NCBI GenBank assembly: GCA_025667525.1 | Contig: CM046878.1 | Location: 404,853,275-404,917,274 of the forward strand | Direction of reading: 5' to 3' | From: Glebionis coronaria | Taxonomy: Eukaryota > Streptophyta > Magnoliopsida > Asterales > Asteraceae | Length of the DNA: 64,000 bases | Shown: positions 31,660 to 45,045 of the stretch, piece by piece | Numbering within the stretch: the stretch's first letter is position 1 | Layout: every line of letters starts with the position of its first letter | Notes under the pieces: generated by a model | Seen by the model: only the letters and a program-made list of their open reading frames with translations | What the model was told of the DNA's origin: nothing | Database searches by the model: none | Made by a program: the position numbers and the translations under genes

Positions 31660-33502
31660 TCCTTAGTACCGGTTTCTTTTGGGCATTGTTTATCATGTAA
31701 GCCCCACCAAAAATGACCAAACCATGATTATCAGTAAATGATCACATTTATGGGGATTCGAGTCGAGCTTTTGACTCGGTTATAAAAAACAAGGTGCCTC
31801 GTGGGGGATTCTCATGCTTATCCTTGTAAATATTATCGCTTTCTTAGTTTAACGTAACGAGGGGACTTGTGCTCTTCCAACCTTTGTTCCGTGGTTGTTT
31901 GTGATTGTGATTTATTAGGTTCATCGTCATCATTGAAGCCTCTCGTGTTCGTTTTACGGATCACTCGAGCTTTGATCGTTGCCTTTGGAGATTCCGATAT
32001 CCGATGATATCCTTTTATGTTCTAACGTTTATCTTATTAGCATAATTTATAAACGGCTTTTAGGTTATTCGTTTTACCCTTTCCATGCTCGAGATTAAGC
32101 ATTCGATTTCGTCTCTAGTATGGGGGTGTTTTCACCCCTAGACTCGAAACATTGAGGACAATGTTTAGTTTTAGTATGGGGGTGAGTAGATACTTCACCT
32201 TGCTTATGTCAACACGCAATCCAATATTCATCTTTTTGTTATCGTTTTGTTACAAATAAGGCTAAAAATGGCCAAATTTTTAAAATTTTCTTGTTTTTCA
32301 TAAGTGTTTAAGACACGAATGTAGGTTTTCCGATGGTGAGAATAAGAGTAATTTTTTACTCGACCATGCGTGTTGAGCACTTAGCTTCGATTCCTTAACT
32401 TTTTAGGCTAAGTCTCTTAAAAGAGGACGAGAAATGATAGAGTTATTTATAAGTCTCGTAATCGTCACGATCTCATGTGTAGTAATTATTAGCTTATTCT
32501 CCCCACGCTTTTGCATAATAAATTGTTAATAAATATTGATTTAGCGGTTTAGTCACTATTGTTGGTTTCTAATTTGTTTTAGTAGCTTCCATGTAATTAA
32601 ATTGGGAAGACATTAAGGTATCGCCAGCGTCACGGTTTTGAAGTATTGGCACCCGAATAATCGAAAGCTTCACATAATAATAAGATTTCAAGTGCTCACC
32701 TAAATTAAGAAAAAATTTGAAGCTCACAAGGCCGAAAAATCTATGTCCAAATTGAAAGTGAATCAAGCCTTAATCTTTGAAGCTTTAAAGATCCAAAATT
32801 CGCTTTAGCGTGAGGATATACGTCTTTGGCTAATAAAACAACCGATGAGGCGGATAATAAAAGGCAAGGCAAGACCGAAGTCATAATAAAAGCTCCATGG
32901 CGGAGTTGAATAAAAGATGGAGGTAAACCTATGATAATAAGGCCCTTCCGTTAGGGGGCGTATAAAAGTCTTGGTAATAAGTCTCATGTTCAAAACCGTT
33001 ATAAAACCGTGTTTATCAATCCTTCTTGTTATCGTTGTCTATTAGGATGAATTATTAATTTAATGATTTTTGGTTACACCGTTAAAACTCTATTTTTAGA
33101 CTTAATATCTATTCACGCATAAGTCAATGATGTATCCTCGTGATCATTAACACAAAATAAAATATAAGAGATACCAATTAGGAATAAGGGAGTTTAGGTT
33201 CGTAATTAACACTCATAAGAGGTGTTCGTGTTGCTAACTTATAATAACAATGATCTCGTTACACGCTTAGCATGGAATCGAGTGAAAATCAAGGATGACG
33301 AACTTATCTTTATGAGGCATTCACGTGTTCTTATTCTTTGACCTTAAAAGTCACATTCTCGTGATGAAAACATTACATTATGTCTAAAACACGTGTAGTA
33401 GTTTATTTAAATTTATGTCTTCAATAAATGTCATAATAAAATGAATTTTGGATGTTCTACGATACTTAATTCTAGCATTGCGTGGGGACACGGCAATGGT
33501 TT
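31660..33502 (+). other. Element D 3' non-coding region
   Basis: Non-coding. It contains a stem CGAGTC/GACTCG (31759-31778), the perfect inverted repeat AACATTG-agga-CAATGTT (32148-32165) and purine-rich 'agtatgggggtg' runs. Blocks at 32410-32470 and 33150-33260 match Athila-1 at 9240-9310 and 10070-10190. Confidence 0.65.
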
Positions 33503-33514
33503 AGTATGGGGGAG
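33503..33514 (+). other. Polypurine tract of element D
   Basis: AGTATGGGGGAG directly precedes the 3' LTR. Confidence 0.85.
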
Positions 33515-36500
33515 TGATGAGACTGTAATTATACATAGTCTCATCGTCCAAATCGGGCTTAAAACGCTTAAAATATCATCAAAATACCCAAATATATGCT
33601 TGTGTTTGTTCATTGTGTATTTTAGGTACGGATATCGTGAATTTACCAAAAGATCAAAGGAATCAAGCAAAAACGAACACGGGAAATGAAGTCGTACAAA
33701 GAACCGGACCCGAAGAATGAATTTTGAAAAAATGCCCTTGAAGAATTGAATAATGTCAAGTTTGGTCACTCAACTTTTGAAGAATGACACTTTATACCCC
33801 TCAAATATCCAAAAATATAAATGGGGTCCCTAAAGTTTGAATGCTTTACAAGATCATCCCTTATGTTTGAAGAATTCACACCATAAGTCCTTATTCTAAC
33901 AAAAGGACTAAAGTTGAAAAGCCAAAAGGACTAAAACTGCAATGGACTTGGACTAACAGCCGTTAAGGGGAGGACTTAAGTTGAGATTACCCTTTTCTAG
34001 CCCAAACAAACCCCATAAACCCAAAACAACACCCCATACCCGGTCCACCATCTCCACGTCATCCAAGCCACTTCACCTCACCCCACCACTCAAAATCCCC
34101 CACGTCTCCTCACCAGTATATACTAAGTTTAAATTAGTATTAATTAATCCAAATACTCCCTCTGAACACTCACTATTCCTAAATCTTCCCTAATTCGAAC
34201 CTGATGAACCCTAATCACCTTTATAGAATTAACCAAAAATTAGTCACCCAAATCTTCCAGAAACACTATTCACACAATGATAAACAAAACCCAACACCAA
34301 ACTAACCCAACCCGTGACTCCTGTGACCAAGAACTTGAAGACTTTTCAAAGGGCAAAATCGGACTTTTATCAGTTAGGGTTTAGGAATTGTATTTTTTTA
34401 TTCAAGCTTCTAGTAAATTCTCTAAACTAGTATAAAATGGGTGGTTTGTACCCATTTTAATGTTGTTCCAGTTTTTGTAATTTTAAAAAGCTATTAATGA
34501 CAATGAACGTTTTTTAACTTGCAATACTGAGTTCCTCTTTACCTGTTTTTCTTAGTTTAAATCTTTTCATCATCTTGCAAATTAGTTTAAGTTTCCCAAA
34601 AGTTTTTCCATTTATCCTCAATTTTCAAAAAATCGTATTTTCTTTTAAGTTATTTGAGAAAGTTTTGCAAGCTGGAATCCACCTTTCACATGAAGTGAAA
34701 GTGGAGTGTGAAAGGATTTTCAGGTTTTGTTTAACGTTTTTATCATAGCATCTTTTAAGTTGTCAAAGTTTGTAGTTTAAACAAATTGATTTCGATTTTT
34801 TTAAAAAAAGCTATAAGTCATAAGCTAGCTTAACCAATAAGCGTAGCTTATAGCTCATAGGTATTGTATCAGGTTACTTTTGTTTGGTTTCTTTTGTCTT
34901 AGCAGGTTCTTAAGGAAGATTCTCATTTGAAGAATATTGGGGGTGTTTGGGACTGCAGTAGTCCTCACCCTATTTCTCAACAACAAAAGCTCTCCACAAG
35001 CCCATAAGCTCAGTTTTTAAGCTGAAAGGAGATGGCTTTTCAGCCATTGAGGGGCCTGGATGTGGGTCCCTCTAGGTATTGGGCTTGAACCCTCTTGAAA
35101 GCTTTAGAAAATTTAAGCCTAGGTGATTTTGTTGGATAGACTGCTTTTGTGTTTTTTATTTGTTTGATTTATTCTTATTCCATCTTTTATACATGTTAGA
35201 AGTGTTTTAGATCAGTTAAGCTTAGTTTTAATAGCTTTTGGTTTGTTAAAGTTCACTTTCTGATTATAAGGGGGTGTTTGGATTTGGTGTTTAACTGAAA
35301 TTGGTCACATTATTTGGGTTATATACTAGTCTAATATACTCACTTAGGTTAATTTAGGTTAATATTAATGGTTGTTTTTCAGTAAGGTTAAGTTTTAAAA
35401 GAAGTTGGCATGATAAAAATGGTTAAAATAGCATAAAAATCAGTAGGTCCTTTTTCTGCCAGTTTTTGTGTAATTTTGACAGTGAAATCTTGCATGTTAT
35501 TAGTTGTACTGCTTACCTAGGGCTTTTACTCAAATTATATGTGAATTGACAAGTTTTTGAGCAAGTTTGGTTAGATTAAAATTCACTTTTGTGCCATTTG
35601 CATCAGAAAAAGTCCCACAGCCCTGCAATAGCCATAACAGTGACTGTGATTGTGCATTTTTGTGTGATTTGTGTTAGCAAGTTGTTGTTTTTATTGCATT
35701 TATAGACTCCCTACACTCCACTAAGTGTAGGGGTGCCTTATTGTCCAAGAAAAAGCAACCCAAGAGCTTTCCTAAGCTCAAAAGGTCACGAGACCCGTTT
35801 TTTTATAACAAGCAGTGGGAATAAGTTACCCCTGCTAGTGTTGTGAGTTCCCACTATCTTGCTACTGGACAAAGTTATCAAAGTGTCAACATCAGTTTTT
35901 TACCTTTTTGTCTTTAGTGGGCCAAAATAGGAATTAGGGTGTGATTTTAATTTCATAATTTTTCTTATTTAATTTGTGATTTTTCTATCCAATTTATTTT
36001 CTTGTTACTGTTCATTTAGTATTTTTTAGATTAAATAGCTTTTTTTATTACTTTTTAATTTTCTGTTTTTGTCTTTTAGTGACAAAATCTTATATTTTTC
36101 AGTTCTAAAAATTTTCATAGACTTAGAAAAACATTTTAAGATTTTTAGTTTAAAAATATTTTTACTGTTCACTTTTTAACTAATTTTTAGAAATAATTAT
36201 TGTTTAATAAAATAATATTTAGTTATTTGTTTAATAAAATAATATTTTGGGCTTTTTCTTAATTATATTTAATTGTAGGGCTTTAATTAGCATTTAAAAT
36301 TAAATATTTAATTAATAAAAGGTCTTAAAATATATTTATTGGACTTTTTATCCTTATTTATATGATTTTAGACTTAGTTTAACCTTTTAATTAATTTTTA
36401 GGTTTAATTTTTAATTTTGTCACGTTTTACGTAATTACGTCATCGTTTTACGTCAATACGTCGTAGTGTAATCGTAGGCGTAGCTCGTCTTTACTTTTTC

Positions 36501-36683
36501 TCTTCTAAACCAAAAACGTCACTAATCCAAACTTTGATTTTATATATTGGCACATTAATCCACACACCTCCATCGAGAACGAACTTGGAATTTATTCGGT
36601 TTCGCATTTTTCCTAAAGCGTAAGACTTAATACTTGCCGCTCATACGCGTTTTTCCTAAAACGTGTACGAAAACACTACACCA
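33515..36683 (+). repeat. 3' LTR of element D
   Basis: 3169 bp, the same ends as 21097-24643, with two deletions. It is followed by the catct duplication. The ACGT/TATA promoter block recurs at 36422-36548. Confidence 0.93.
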
Positions 36684-38773
36684 CATCTCTTATAAAGTGA
36701 TGTCTTATTTCAATATCCTTGGTCTTGGAGTGAAATACTAGATTCTTAACAATGCATATAGTACTTTCATTATCAATGTAAATCTTCGTGTTCATGAAGT
36801 TAAACCCATAGTCCAACAATTGATTTTGAATCCAAAGTACTTGTCCACAGCAATGAGCAGCAACTACATATTCAGCTTCAGTTGTAGAAGTAGCAACAAT
36901 GGTTTGCTTCTTACACTGCCATGATATGAGTCTTCTGCCTAGGAATTGACAACCTCCTGTTGTGGATTTCCTATCATGATTAGCTCCAGCATAATCATTA
37001 TCTGAGTAAGCTTCCAATTCAAAGGTGAATCTCTAGGATACCATAATCCTAAATTGGGTTGAATTTTAAGATATTTAAAAATCTTCTTCGCAACATGTAG
37101 ATGTTACACCTTTGGATGAACTTGGAACCTTAAACAGGCACACACAACAAACGTTATATCTGGCCTTAAAGCAGTAAGATACATCAATGAACCAATCATT
37201 GATCTGTATAGATGAATGTCAACATCTTCTCCATGTTAATCTTTTGATAAAGACTTCTTGGCTTCAAAAGGTGTGCTTGTACTCCTTGTATCCATACGTG
37301 AAAATTTCTTCAAGATTTCAACAACATATTTATCTTGGCTGATAAATATTCCATCTTTCCTTTGTTTGACTTGAAGTCCCAAAAAGAAAGTTAGTTCTCC
37401 CATAGAACTCATTTGAAATCTTCCTTTCATCAAAACATCAAACTCTTCACACCATGTCTTCTTGGTAGAACCAAAAATGATGTCATCAACTTAAACTTGA
37501 ACTAGAATGATGTCCTTAGCATTCTTCTTGATGAACAGAGTTTTGTCAATGGCTCCTCTCCTATATCCATGTTCTAGCAGAAAGTTGGATAAGGTTGCAT
37601 ACCATGCTCTTGGAGCTTGATGCAGACCATAAAGTGCTTTGATAACCTTGTAGACTTTATTAGGGAATTTAGGATCTACAAAACCTAGAGGTTGTGAGAC
37701 ATATACCTCCTCTGAAATAGTACCATATAGAAAGGCACTTTTCACATCCATTTGATAGACTATAAATCCCATATATGATGCAAAGGCCAAAAATAACCTA
37801 ATGGCTTCTATCCTTGCCATTGGTGCAAAAACCTCATCATAGTTTATCCCTTCTTTCTGTTTATAGCCTTGAGCAACAAGTCTTGCCTTGTTCCTCACAA
37901 CAAACCCCCTTTCATCCTTCTTGTTCCTGAAGACCCATCTAGTACCAATTACTCTTTTACCTGAGGGAAGATCCATAAGAATCCAAACTTTTTGTAGCTC
38001 AAATTGTATTAATTCTTCTTGCATGGAATCTACCCAACTTTCTTCATGAAGATCCTGAGAAATGTTTTTGGGCTCTACTTGAGATAAGAAACAGGCAAAC
38101 AAACAATGCTAAGTATCTTTATGATTTGTTCTCTGTTGTTGTTTGACATAACTCACAAGTGCATTAGTTTCAATATTGGTTTGAAGTTGTCTTCTGGTTT
38201 GTACAGCGGATTTGGGATCTACAATAATCTGTGTAGTAGGATGGTTGTTGTTGACTTTATGATGGGAATAGAACTGACTAGAATTTATGTTTCCAAATTG
38301 TTGAAATCAGTTACTGCACCCTGCTCATCATAGGAATCTTTGGAGAAGATTCCTTCAGCTGGACTAGCATATAAGTCTTCATCGTCCATGGCTTGTAAAA
38401 TCTCTTCTAGTGAGTCAACAGATTTGGCAGATTTTGACTTAGCAGTACTTGCAGATGAAGTACCGTTAGGTGTAGCATGTACTGCTGAGTGTTGTCACTC
38501 AAAAGATTCTTCTCCTGAATTCTTATTAGTAGTTGTAGCATTCTTTTCTTGATCTTGAAGCCTCTGAAGCTCCTGGGAGGCTTGATCATCATTTAATGGC
38601 ATGGTTTGCTTCTTGGGAGTTGTAGACATGGGAGTAACAGTAGGCATGTTGGGCACATAGATATGAACATCATCATCTGATGAAGAAACATCTTCTTGAG
38701 TACCTGCATTAGTTGCACTTGACTCCTCACCTGCATTGTTAGTTTGACAATCCTTTTGCAAAGAATAGTAATT
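36684..38773 (-). pseudogene. Copia B linker, reverse transcriptase and N-terminal RNase H
   Basis: Minus strand. There is a polar linker (38773-38110), then RT (38100-37200) with Q-M-D-V-K-S-A-F and [12 protein letters not shown]. The Tyr of the YVDD motif is replaced by a stop (37491-37493), with V-D-D-I-I-F-G following. Another stop at 37236 and a frameshift before ~37020 follow. The RNase H part (37017-36684) is open, with A-Y-S-D-N-D-Y and H-H-F-I-R-D, and continues at 21096 beyond element D. The linker is split from integrase by solo LTR E at 38774. Confidence 0.92.
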
Positions 38774-38836
38774 GATAGGTGTGTAAAGACCCATCCTTTT
38801 ACCACTTATTTCTGGCTAAAACAAGACCAAAACACG

Positions 38837-41800
38837 TGTAACACCCCCAAATTTATACAACTCAATACAGCGGAAGACTCGTTGGTGTTACGGGATAGCA
38901 CATTACTCACATCATAGACAACGCATAAAAATCGCGTCGCTTAATAATAAATCATTTCCATTCATAAATATCAAGGTTACATCGGTCCCAAGTCATTAGA
39001 TTTCATACAAAGTTTTACAATATATTTGAATGGAAAATATTGTTTAAGTGCGGGCCATGAATTCTTGTCGTCTTCCCGAGAATTACCTTCAAGTACCTGA
39101 GATAAAACATGTTAAAAGAAAAGGTCAGCGATAACGCCGAGTGAATTCATAGAGTTTAATAAATTCCATCAATATAATATCAGTATAAAATTATTACTGA
39201 AAATCATTTTGTACAAATCATTTTACTAGGCCATAAAATAGCCAAAGTCGTTTTATACAAATTCTTATCGAAAATCATAATATAGGCATTTGCCTTAAAA
39301 ATCATTATACGAGCCAATGTCGTAAAAACATCATACAATACGTCTTATGACGTTGTATGAAAAATAAAAACCGTTATATGAATATGGTTACGAAAACCAA
39401 AGCACAAACATAATATCAATAGTATGACCCTGTATTGCTAGTCAGGCAATACATCGTAATTCAGAGCGTCTAGTAGTATTTTGTTAGTTTTGGATTATTA
39501 TAAGCCGCATGACATTGTTACCTTACTAAGCCAACAACGGGTAGCTAACCCGATACTCAATTTTGCCCATCTAAAGTAGCGTGTCGTCACAAAGGTCACG
39601 CTATGGAAATCTTCTCATACATAAATTCGCTTACCAATCAATGTGGCACGACGGGGATCAACCGTCAAGGCGCGAACTGGGGTGATCGTCCCCAAATAGT
39701 ACTATTAAATGCATAAGCGTCTACCAAATCCCGGTAGTTCACAATTCATGCTAATGGGACTTTTAGTGACATAACCTAACTTTAATAATCCATTTAATTT
39801 CATCTATCGGGTCCTTTAATCATTTATCGGGTCATACGATCGGATCATTCAATCATTCGGGTCTAAAATCAATAAACAAACAGTCGGGACAAATGGTGTC
39901 CTAAGTTTATAAAAACTAACATGTTATCTCCCTCGCGGGTTTATAAAGCATTTATAAAACATTTAAAGGAGTGCGAGGCTATGAACTCACGTTGATGTGG
40001 GAAGGCGGGTTATCGGCAATTCGGACGTACGGTACGTGCTTCAATCACGGAAACCTAGACAAATAATAATCGGTCTTAGACGTTTGTCCAATGACTTCAT
40101 AAAAATAACAATTATGTATACATATGATGATATTATATATATGATGATCAAGTGGGTTTACATATCCTCATTTACTCATTTTTGTGTTATGTGTCGATAA
40201 CTTTTATACTAGTTTTCCTCGTTTTACCTATTTACGTGTTTTAGGTTCAATAAGCCTATTATAAGTTCTTAACTTGTATTAATCCTTGTTATACTTATAT
40301 TATTAGTATTTAAACTTTCAAGTTGGGCCCAAATGGGTTAAGTCCAATAAGTCCTTTTTCTAAGGGTTTAACTTATTTAGCCCAATTATTAGTCCAATAT
40401 GTTTACTTAACTCGTTAATGTCCGTATGTCCTATAGTTCGGGTTTTATCGGTTTTTACTTGTTATACATGTTTATATATCAGTATATAAGTTTTATAAAG
40501 TTTACATTAGACGGGTCCAACCATCTAAGTTTTATTTAACAAAAACGTTAATTTTACGGTATTAGCCGAAAAAGTCGTAAAAATCATGTTTATAGTTTTA
40601 TAACTTATAAAACTTAACAAGTTACCATTTTTATAAAATGTCCACTTATTTAACCTTTAACATATTTATATAAATGTATTATATAAGTTAGTGGGTTTTA
40701 ATTTATATTTTATACTATTAAATTTTGAGTGCTTATATAATAGTATTATTCTTTAATTTCCAAAAATCTGATTTTTATCTTCACTTTCACCAAAACTGCC
40801 ATATCTAGAGTTCTATATGGAGATAGAAGCTCAAATTTTTATCACATAAACTACATGATATGTTCCACATTTAACTCTTCTATTGCTACTGTTGAATCAT
40901 CATCTAAGTATTTTCTAAAAATCGTCCAAAACAGTGAACTCAGATTTGTACCTTAAACTTGTTTTGATCATATCTCTCTCATTACAATGATTCCATTGCA
41001 TGGCCAACTCTCACATGTGTACAAGACATATAGCTTACTGTAAATGGATTCTACTTCATCATTTTATCAGTCCATGACCTGTTTCTTTACTGTTTTATAC
41101 GGCCATCACTTTTTAAGCAAGATTTTAGCCTTGTTCTTTATAGTTTTTCACCTTTTTAATCATGTTTATCAACACCAAATCCCCACATAACATTTTTATC
41201 ATCATATAATCATCATATACATATACAATAGGAAATAAAATACATGTTTACATAATCAAAATAACAAGAAGATGAGGAGGACAATCTTTATACCACCAAG
41301 TTGATGTAGGTTGTGATTTGGGCATGGATTTTGATGGAGAAACTTGTGCATAGCCAAGACCATCTTCAAGACCACCATTCTTCATGTATACCTTGTGAAA
41401 AATCAGCCCCAAGACACCATGATTACTCCTCCTTGGATGTTATAACTTGCACCAATCAATAGGGCTTCAAAAGGGCATCAACATGTATATGAATAACATG
41501 AGATTTTGTGGTTGATTTTGATCAAATGAGGGTTTTGAAGGTGAATATGGGACGGCAAGTTGAGAGAGTAGAGAGGAAATTGTGAGTTGATTTGCATGGT
41601 GGAATGATGGTATGTGTGTTTAGCTAATGGTTTTGTGAAGTTAGTGGGGAAAGTAGCTTACATTGTAAGCAAAAAGGGACAAGTGTAAGCTACATTAGTG
41701 AAAACTTGCCACCTCCTTATTTTGGGCCGTCCATATTGAGTGGGGGTGGGGCAAAAATGGTTTTGTCTCATCCCCATTTATTTACGGGTACTCCTCGATT

Positions 41801-42278
41801 CTAGTTTCCTCGATTTGCGTGCCCTCGGGTCGTTTTACGAAAAACGTTTTTATAAATTATGAATCAACGGCACAAAACGAATCTAATAAAAATTGTCTCA
41901 TCAAAAACGGAGTTCGAAAACGTAAATACGTAATCCTAGGGTTTCCGGTTTAGTCGTAAAGGACGTTAAAATAAAATCGTAAGTCCTAATCTCTTCTCGT
42001 AAATTTGTAAGTTTATGAACTAACACAAATTTAAAACTCCAAAATAATATTCACGGATATATTTATTTTCTGAAATGTCAGACTGTCACCAAGGACGATG
42101 TATGTAAACATAAGCACGTAACGTAGAATCCTCCGGTTTAGACGTAGTCGACGCTACTTCAAGACGTAAATCCAAATTACTTCCCAAAAATAAGTGAGTT
42201 CATATTGTAACATTAAAATAATGTTTTCAAATAAATATTGAGAATAAAATATCGACCATAAATTGACGGATTGTCACA
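38837..42278 (-). repeat. 3' LTR of Tekay-2
   Basis: 3442 bp, paired with 47722-51163. A short ORF at 39997-40200 recurs unchanged in the other LTR and looks non-coding. Confidence 0.96.
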
Positions 42279-42296
42279 GCATTTACCCCTAAACAG
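42279..42296 (-). other. Terminal polypurine tract of Tekay-2
   Basis: The minus strand reads CTGTTTAGGGGTAAATGC next to the 3' LTR. Confidence 0.8.
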
Positions 42297-43119
42297 GATC
42301 TTTGTCCTCAAAGATCATCTTACTACTTGATTCTTATAGAGTTAAAGCCATGTGGGTATCTCCTCCACATTCGGTCTTTTCTCACAAGTGTAATTCATTA
42401 CGATACGCGAGTTTCATCAGACATAACTACGGGAATAAGATCAGGCTTAATGTTGACTTACTTTCTCTATCCATGATGTTCACGGGTTTTTGATGAATGC
42501 AACTTTTCGCTGATCTAAGCTTTACTAAGAACAATCAGATTTTCACTTGATAGATATTCCATCAAGTTCGATTTATGAAACATAATTTACGCAGTTCTTG
42601 AAGTCCTAGGGTAGATCCAACTTGTATGCCTTTCAAACCAATCTTCTTACATCATCTCAATGGTCCCATACAACAGGGACTTATATCCCATGATTTGTCA
42701 GATCATGAATTCATTTTTCCAAGGTTAAAATTGTGGCATAACTTCGCTACCCATTTGGCACTTCAAGATCTACATTTCATATTCACATAACCTCTTGCCC
42801 ACTACCGGCAGTCAATAATCAGATCCTAATTTCAATAATCACTTCAGATCTCGCGGGTCAGGTATTTTGCAAGGTTAGGTTTGCCATCATAGGAAACCTT
42901 AAACCTAAAAGACATGTCTAACTCACAATGGGTGTATGTCGGGTGTCTTCATCTCAACTCCTGCTTACAGATGCTCTAATATTTAGATCCTAACAAGATT
43001 CTGTCTCGATCCTAATACGATGATTATCAATGATAATCCTTCCAAAGGAAAACGATTATACGGTCTATTATCAAAGGTCAATCATTCAAACATAAAGCAA
43101 CACTTATATTACTTTGTAT
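42297..43119. other. Unassigned 3' interior of Tekay-2
   Basis: No ORF or motif is recognisable; it probably holds decayed integrase C-terminus and 3' untranslated sequence. Confidence 0.5.
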
Positions 43120-43352
43120 CGTTACTTTACCTCGTCCCTTCGATTTGGGGTGGTACATAGTACTCTCATCAAGGTTCGTTCTCAATGATTTCTGAGAAAA
43201 TCTCTAGAAATTCGATGTGAAGCGAGGATCTTGATAAAGATGTTCGATACAGGCACACTATGTTTACATAACTCTTTTGCATTTATCATTAACGGGAATG
43301 ATATTAGCAGATTTGGTCAGTCTGTCGACGATGACCTAAATCGAATCAAATT
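43120..43352 (-). pseudogene. Integrase core remnant of Tekay-2
   Basis: Minus strand near 43350-43290 gives V-I-V-D-R-L-T-K-S-A-N, the chromovirus core motif. Near 43150-43120 it gives T-M-Y-H-P-K-S-K-G, corresponding to the TAYHPQTDGQSE region with the catalytic Glu lost. Stops are frequent. Confidence 0.75.
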
Positions 43353-44729
43353 CAGATGATGACCTTTGCAATAGCTAGACGTTTACTAATGTATGAGGCG
43401 ATCTCTGCCTTCATAATTGCCATTAGTACAACTTTTTCAGACAAAGATACTTTTAGTCAAAAATGACATACATATAATACTTATACTTACAAATTCCAAT
43501 ACAACTATATCTCACAATCCTCCATATTTAGACGATCACATGTGGTCTTTAAACATTTAACGCTATCGGCTTCTCAACTCTAATGGTTCACACTAGCCGT
43601 GAAACCTTTCACTATTTATATTATCCTTTTTACAAACATTGTTTATTTTTATATCGTTAAGCAATTTATGTTGCACCTTCATTATTAAGGAATATGTCCT
43701 AACTTGTTCTTTATCTTTTCTACATAATGCGTCGGTGTCTATATTCACTTCTCATGATGATATAATTATCATGTCCACAATTCACTCAGATATTCTTTCT
43801 ATATTATGCGTCAGTAATAACGTTCACTTTCCTGATGAAATAAGTATCATAACCGTATTTATTCAAAATTGTTTCTTCACACTTTCTAAGTTTTAGTTTC
43901 TTCTCAACTATCATTTTTATCCGTTTTACTTAATCCGACGTCTAAAGCGTCAATAATTATTACATGTAAATTAACAATAATTATTTAATTTTTATGAAAC
44001 GTAAACGTAAAATTTTTAAATGTCTTAGTTCGACCAATTATATAAAATGTTCAAAATAAATTTGAATTTAATTAACAAGATTTTTGTTGATTTATCGAAA
44101 ATAATTAATAATATTCGTAAATGTTCGAAAAACCTTCGTTTATTCCTTGGTAAAATTTTCTTAGTTAAAAAGCAGAATTTGTCGTTTCAAATTTTTAGTT
44201 CATGGTCTAACGGTTTCCTCAATCCCTCTTAAGTTGTCTAGAAGTATACACAAACATTTACCCCTAAACAGAAGTTTAGTTAAATGGTTTGTGTATAAGG
44301 GAATAATCCCTTAAAATCCTTTGTTAAAACATTTGTCAAAACATATTTGCACTTTCTTTTTGGTAAAAATCCAAAGTCTTAAAAGGGCTCTTAATATTTG
44401 AAGAGTCAATATATTCCATTATCTTTTAATTACACGGTCAATTAATGTAAATGATTAAGTCTTAAATCACATGTTAAATATTCAAGATACAATTTTTAAT
44501 TGTTCGGCCAATTTAAGGCAGTCTATAAATAATTATTAACTCATTCTTATTCTTATAAACAAATAAATGGTCCTTAATGATCGCAAGCATGAATTTATCA
44601 AATTATAGCCTACACACGTGATTCACCAAATTTATGAATACTACATGTGCATTGTCAATCCAAACGTTACCACGTGAAACTCATAATGTTCATTACAAGT
44701 ACCGGATATAGTGATTGGAATACATAATC
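43353..44729. other. Tekay-2 interior between integrase and RT remnants
   Basis: It is AT-rich and decayed. RNase H is expected here but not recognisable. It holds the internal polypurine tract copy at 44255-44271. Confidence 0.5.
44255..44271 (-). other. Internal copy of the Tekay-2 polypurine tract
   Basis: CTGTTTAGGGGTAAATG on the minus strand is an exact 17-base match to the terminal tract at 42280-42296. It lies between the RT and integrase remnants. Confidence 0.65.
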
Positions 44730-45045
44730 TTTTCCGCATATGCGAAGTTGATGATAACCATGCTGTGGATCAAATCTTATAAACAAATGCTAGAACCTTG
44801 TAAATGATTGAACAAATCTTCCATTTCGAGTTATGGATATTGTTTTCGATTGTCAATTTTACTCAGTTCACAGTAATCTATAAATATAAGGAATGATAAC
44901 ACCATAGCTCTTCAGGATGACAGGCTTGGTATAATAAATTCTTTTTCCGACAACTCTCTCAGTTGTACGGTAATTCCTTTAATTTAGATGGTGCTGACGT
45001 ACAGTGCACACGCCACAGGTGCAGCACCGAGATTATAATCAAATA
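44730..45045 (-). pseudogene. Reverse transcriptase N-terminal remnant of Tekay-2
   Basis: Minus-strand translation shows G-A-A-P-V-A, V-Q-L-R-E-L and I-D-Y-C-E-L near 45040-44875 (family pattern GAAPVARAPYRL, LQELLDKGFI, CIDYRELN). Near 44820 it gives D-L-F-N-H-L-Q-G-S-S (pattern DLFDQLQGSS). Several stops interrupt it. Confidence 0.78.

Larger units (their letters stand above)
21097..36683 (+). mobile_element. Element D: Athila-like Ty3/gypsy element lacking RT, RNase H and integrase
   Basis: It is complete by structure: LTRs at 21097-24643 and 33515-36683, a tRNA-Asp-type primer site, a polypurine tract, and 5-bp duplications catct at 21092-21096 and 36684-36688. It lies inside the RNase H gene of Copia B. 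Coding content is a broken gag, the tail of a protease and a 516-residue ORF. The RT-RNase H-integrase block is absent, so the element must have moved in trans if it moved in this form. Solo LTR F interrupts the protease tail. Confidence 0.92.

Noticed and set aside
39997..40200. 67-residue ORF conserved at 48882-49085
   Set aside because: Its identity reflects the two young Tekay-2 LTRs. It has no recognisable domain and no matching ORF in other elements.
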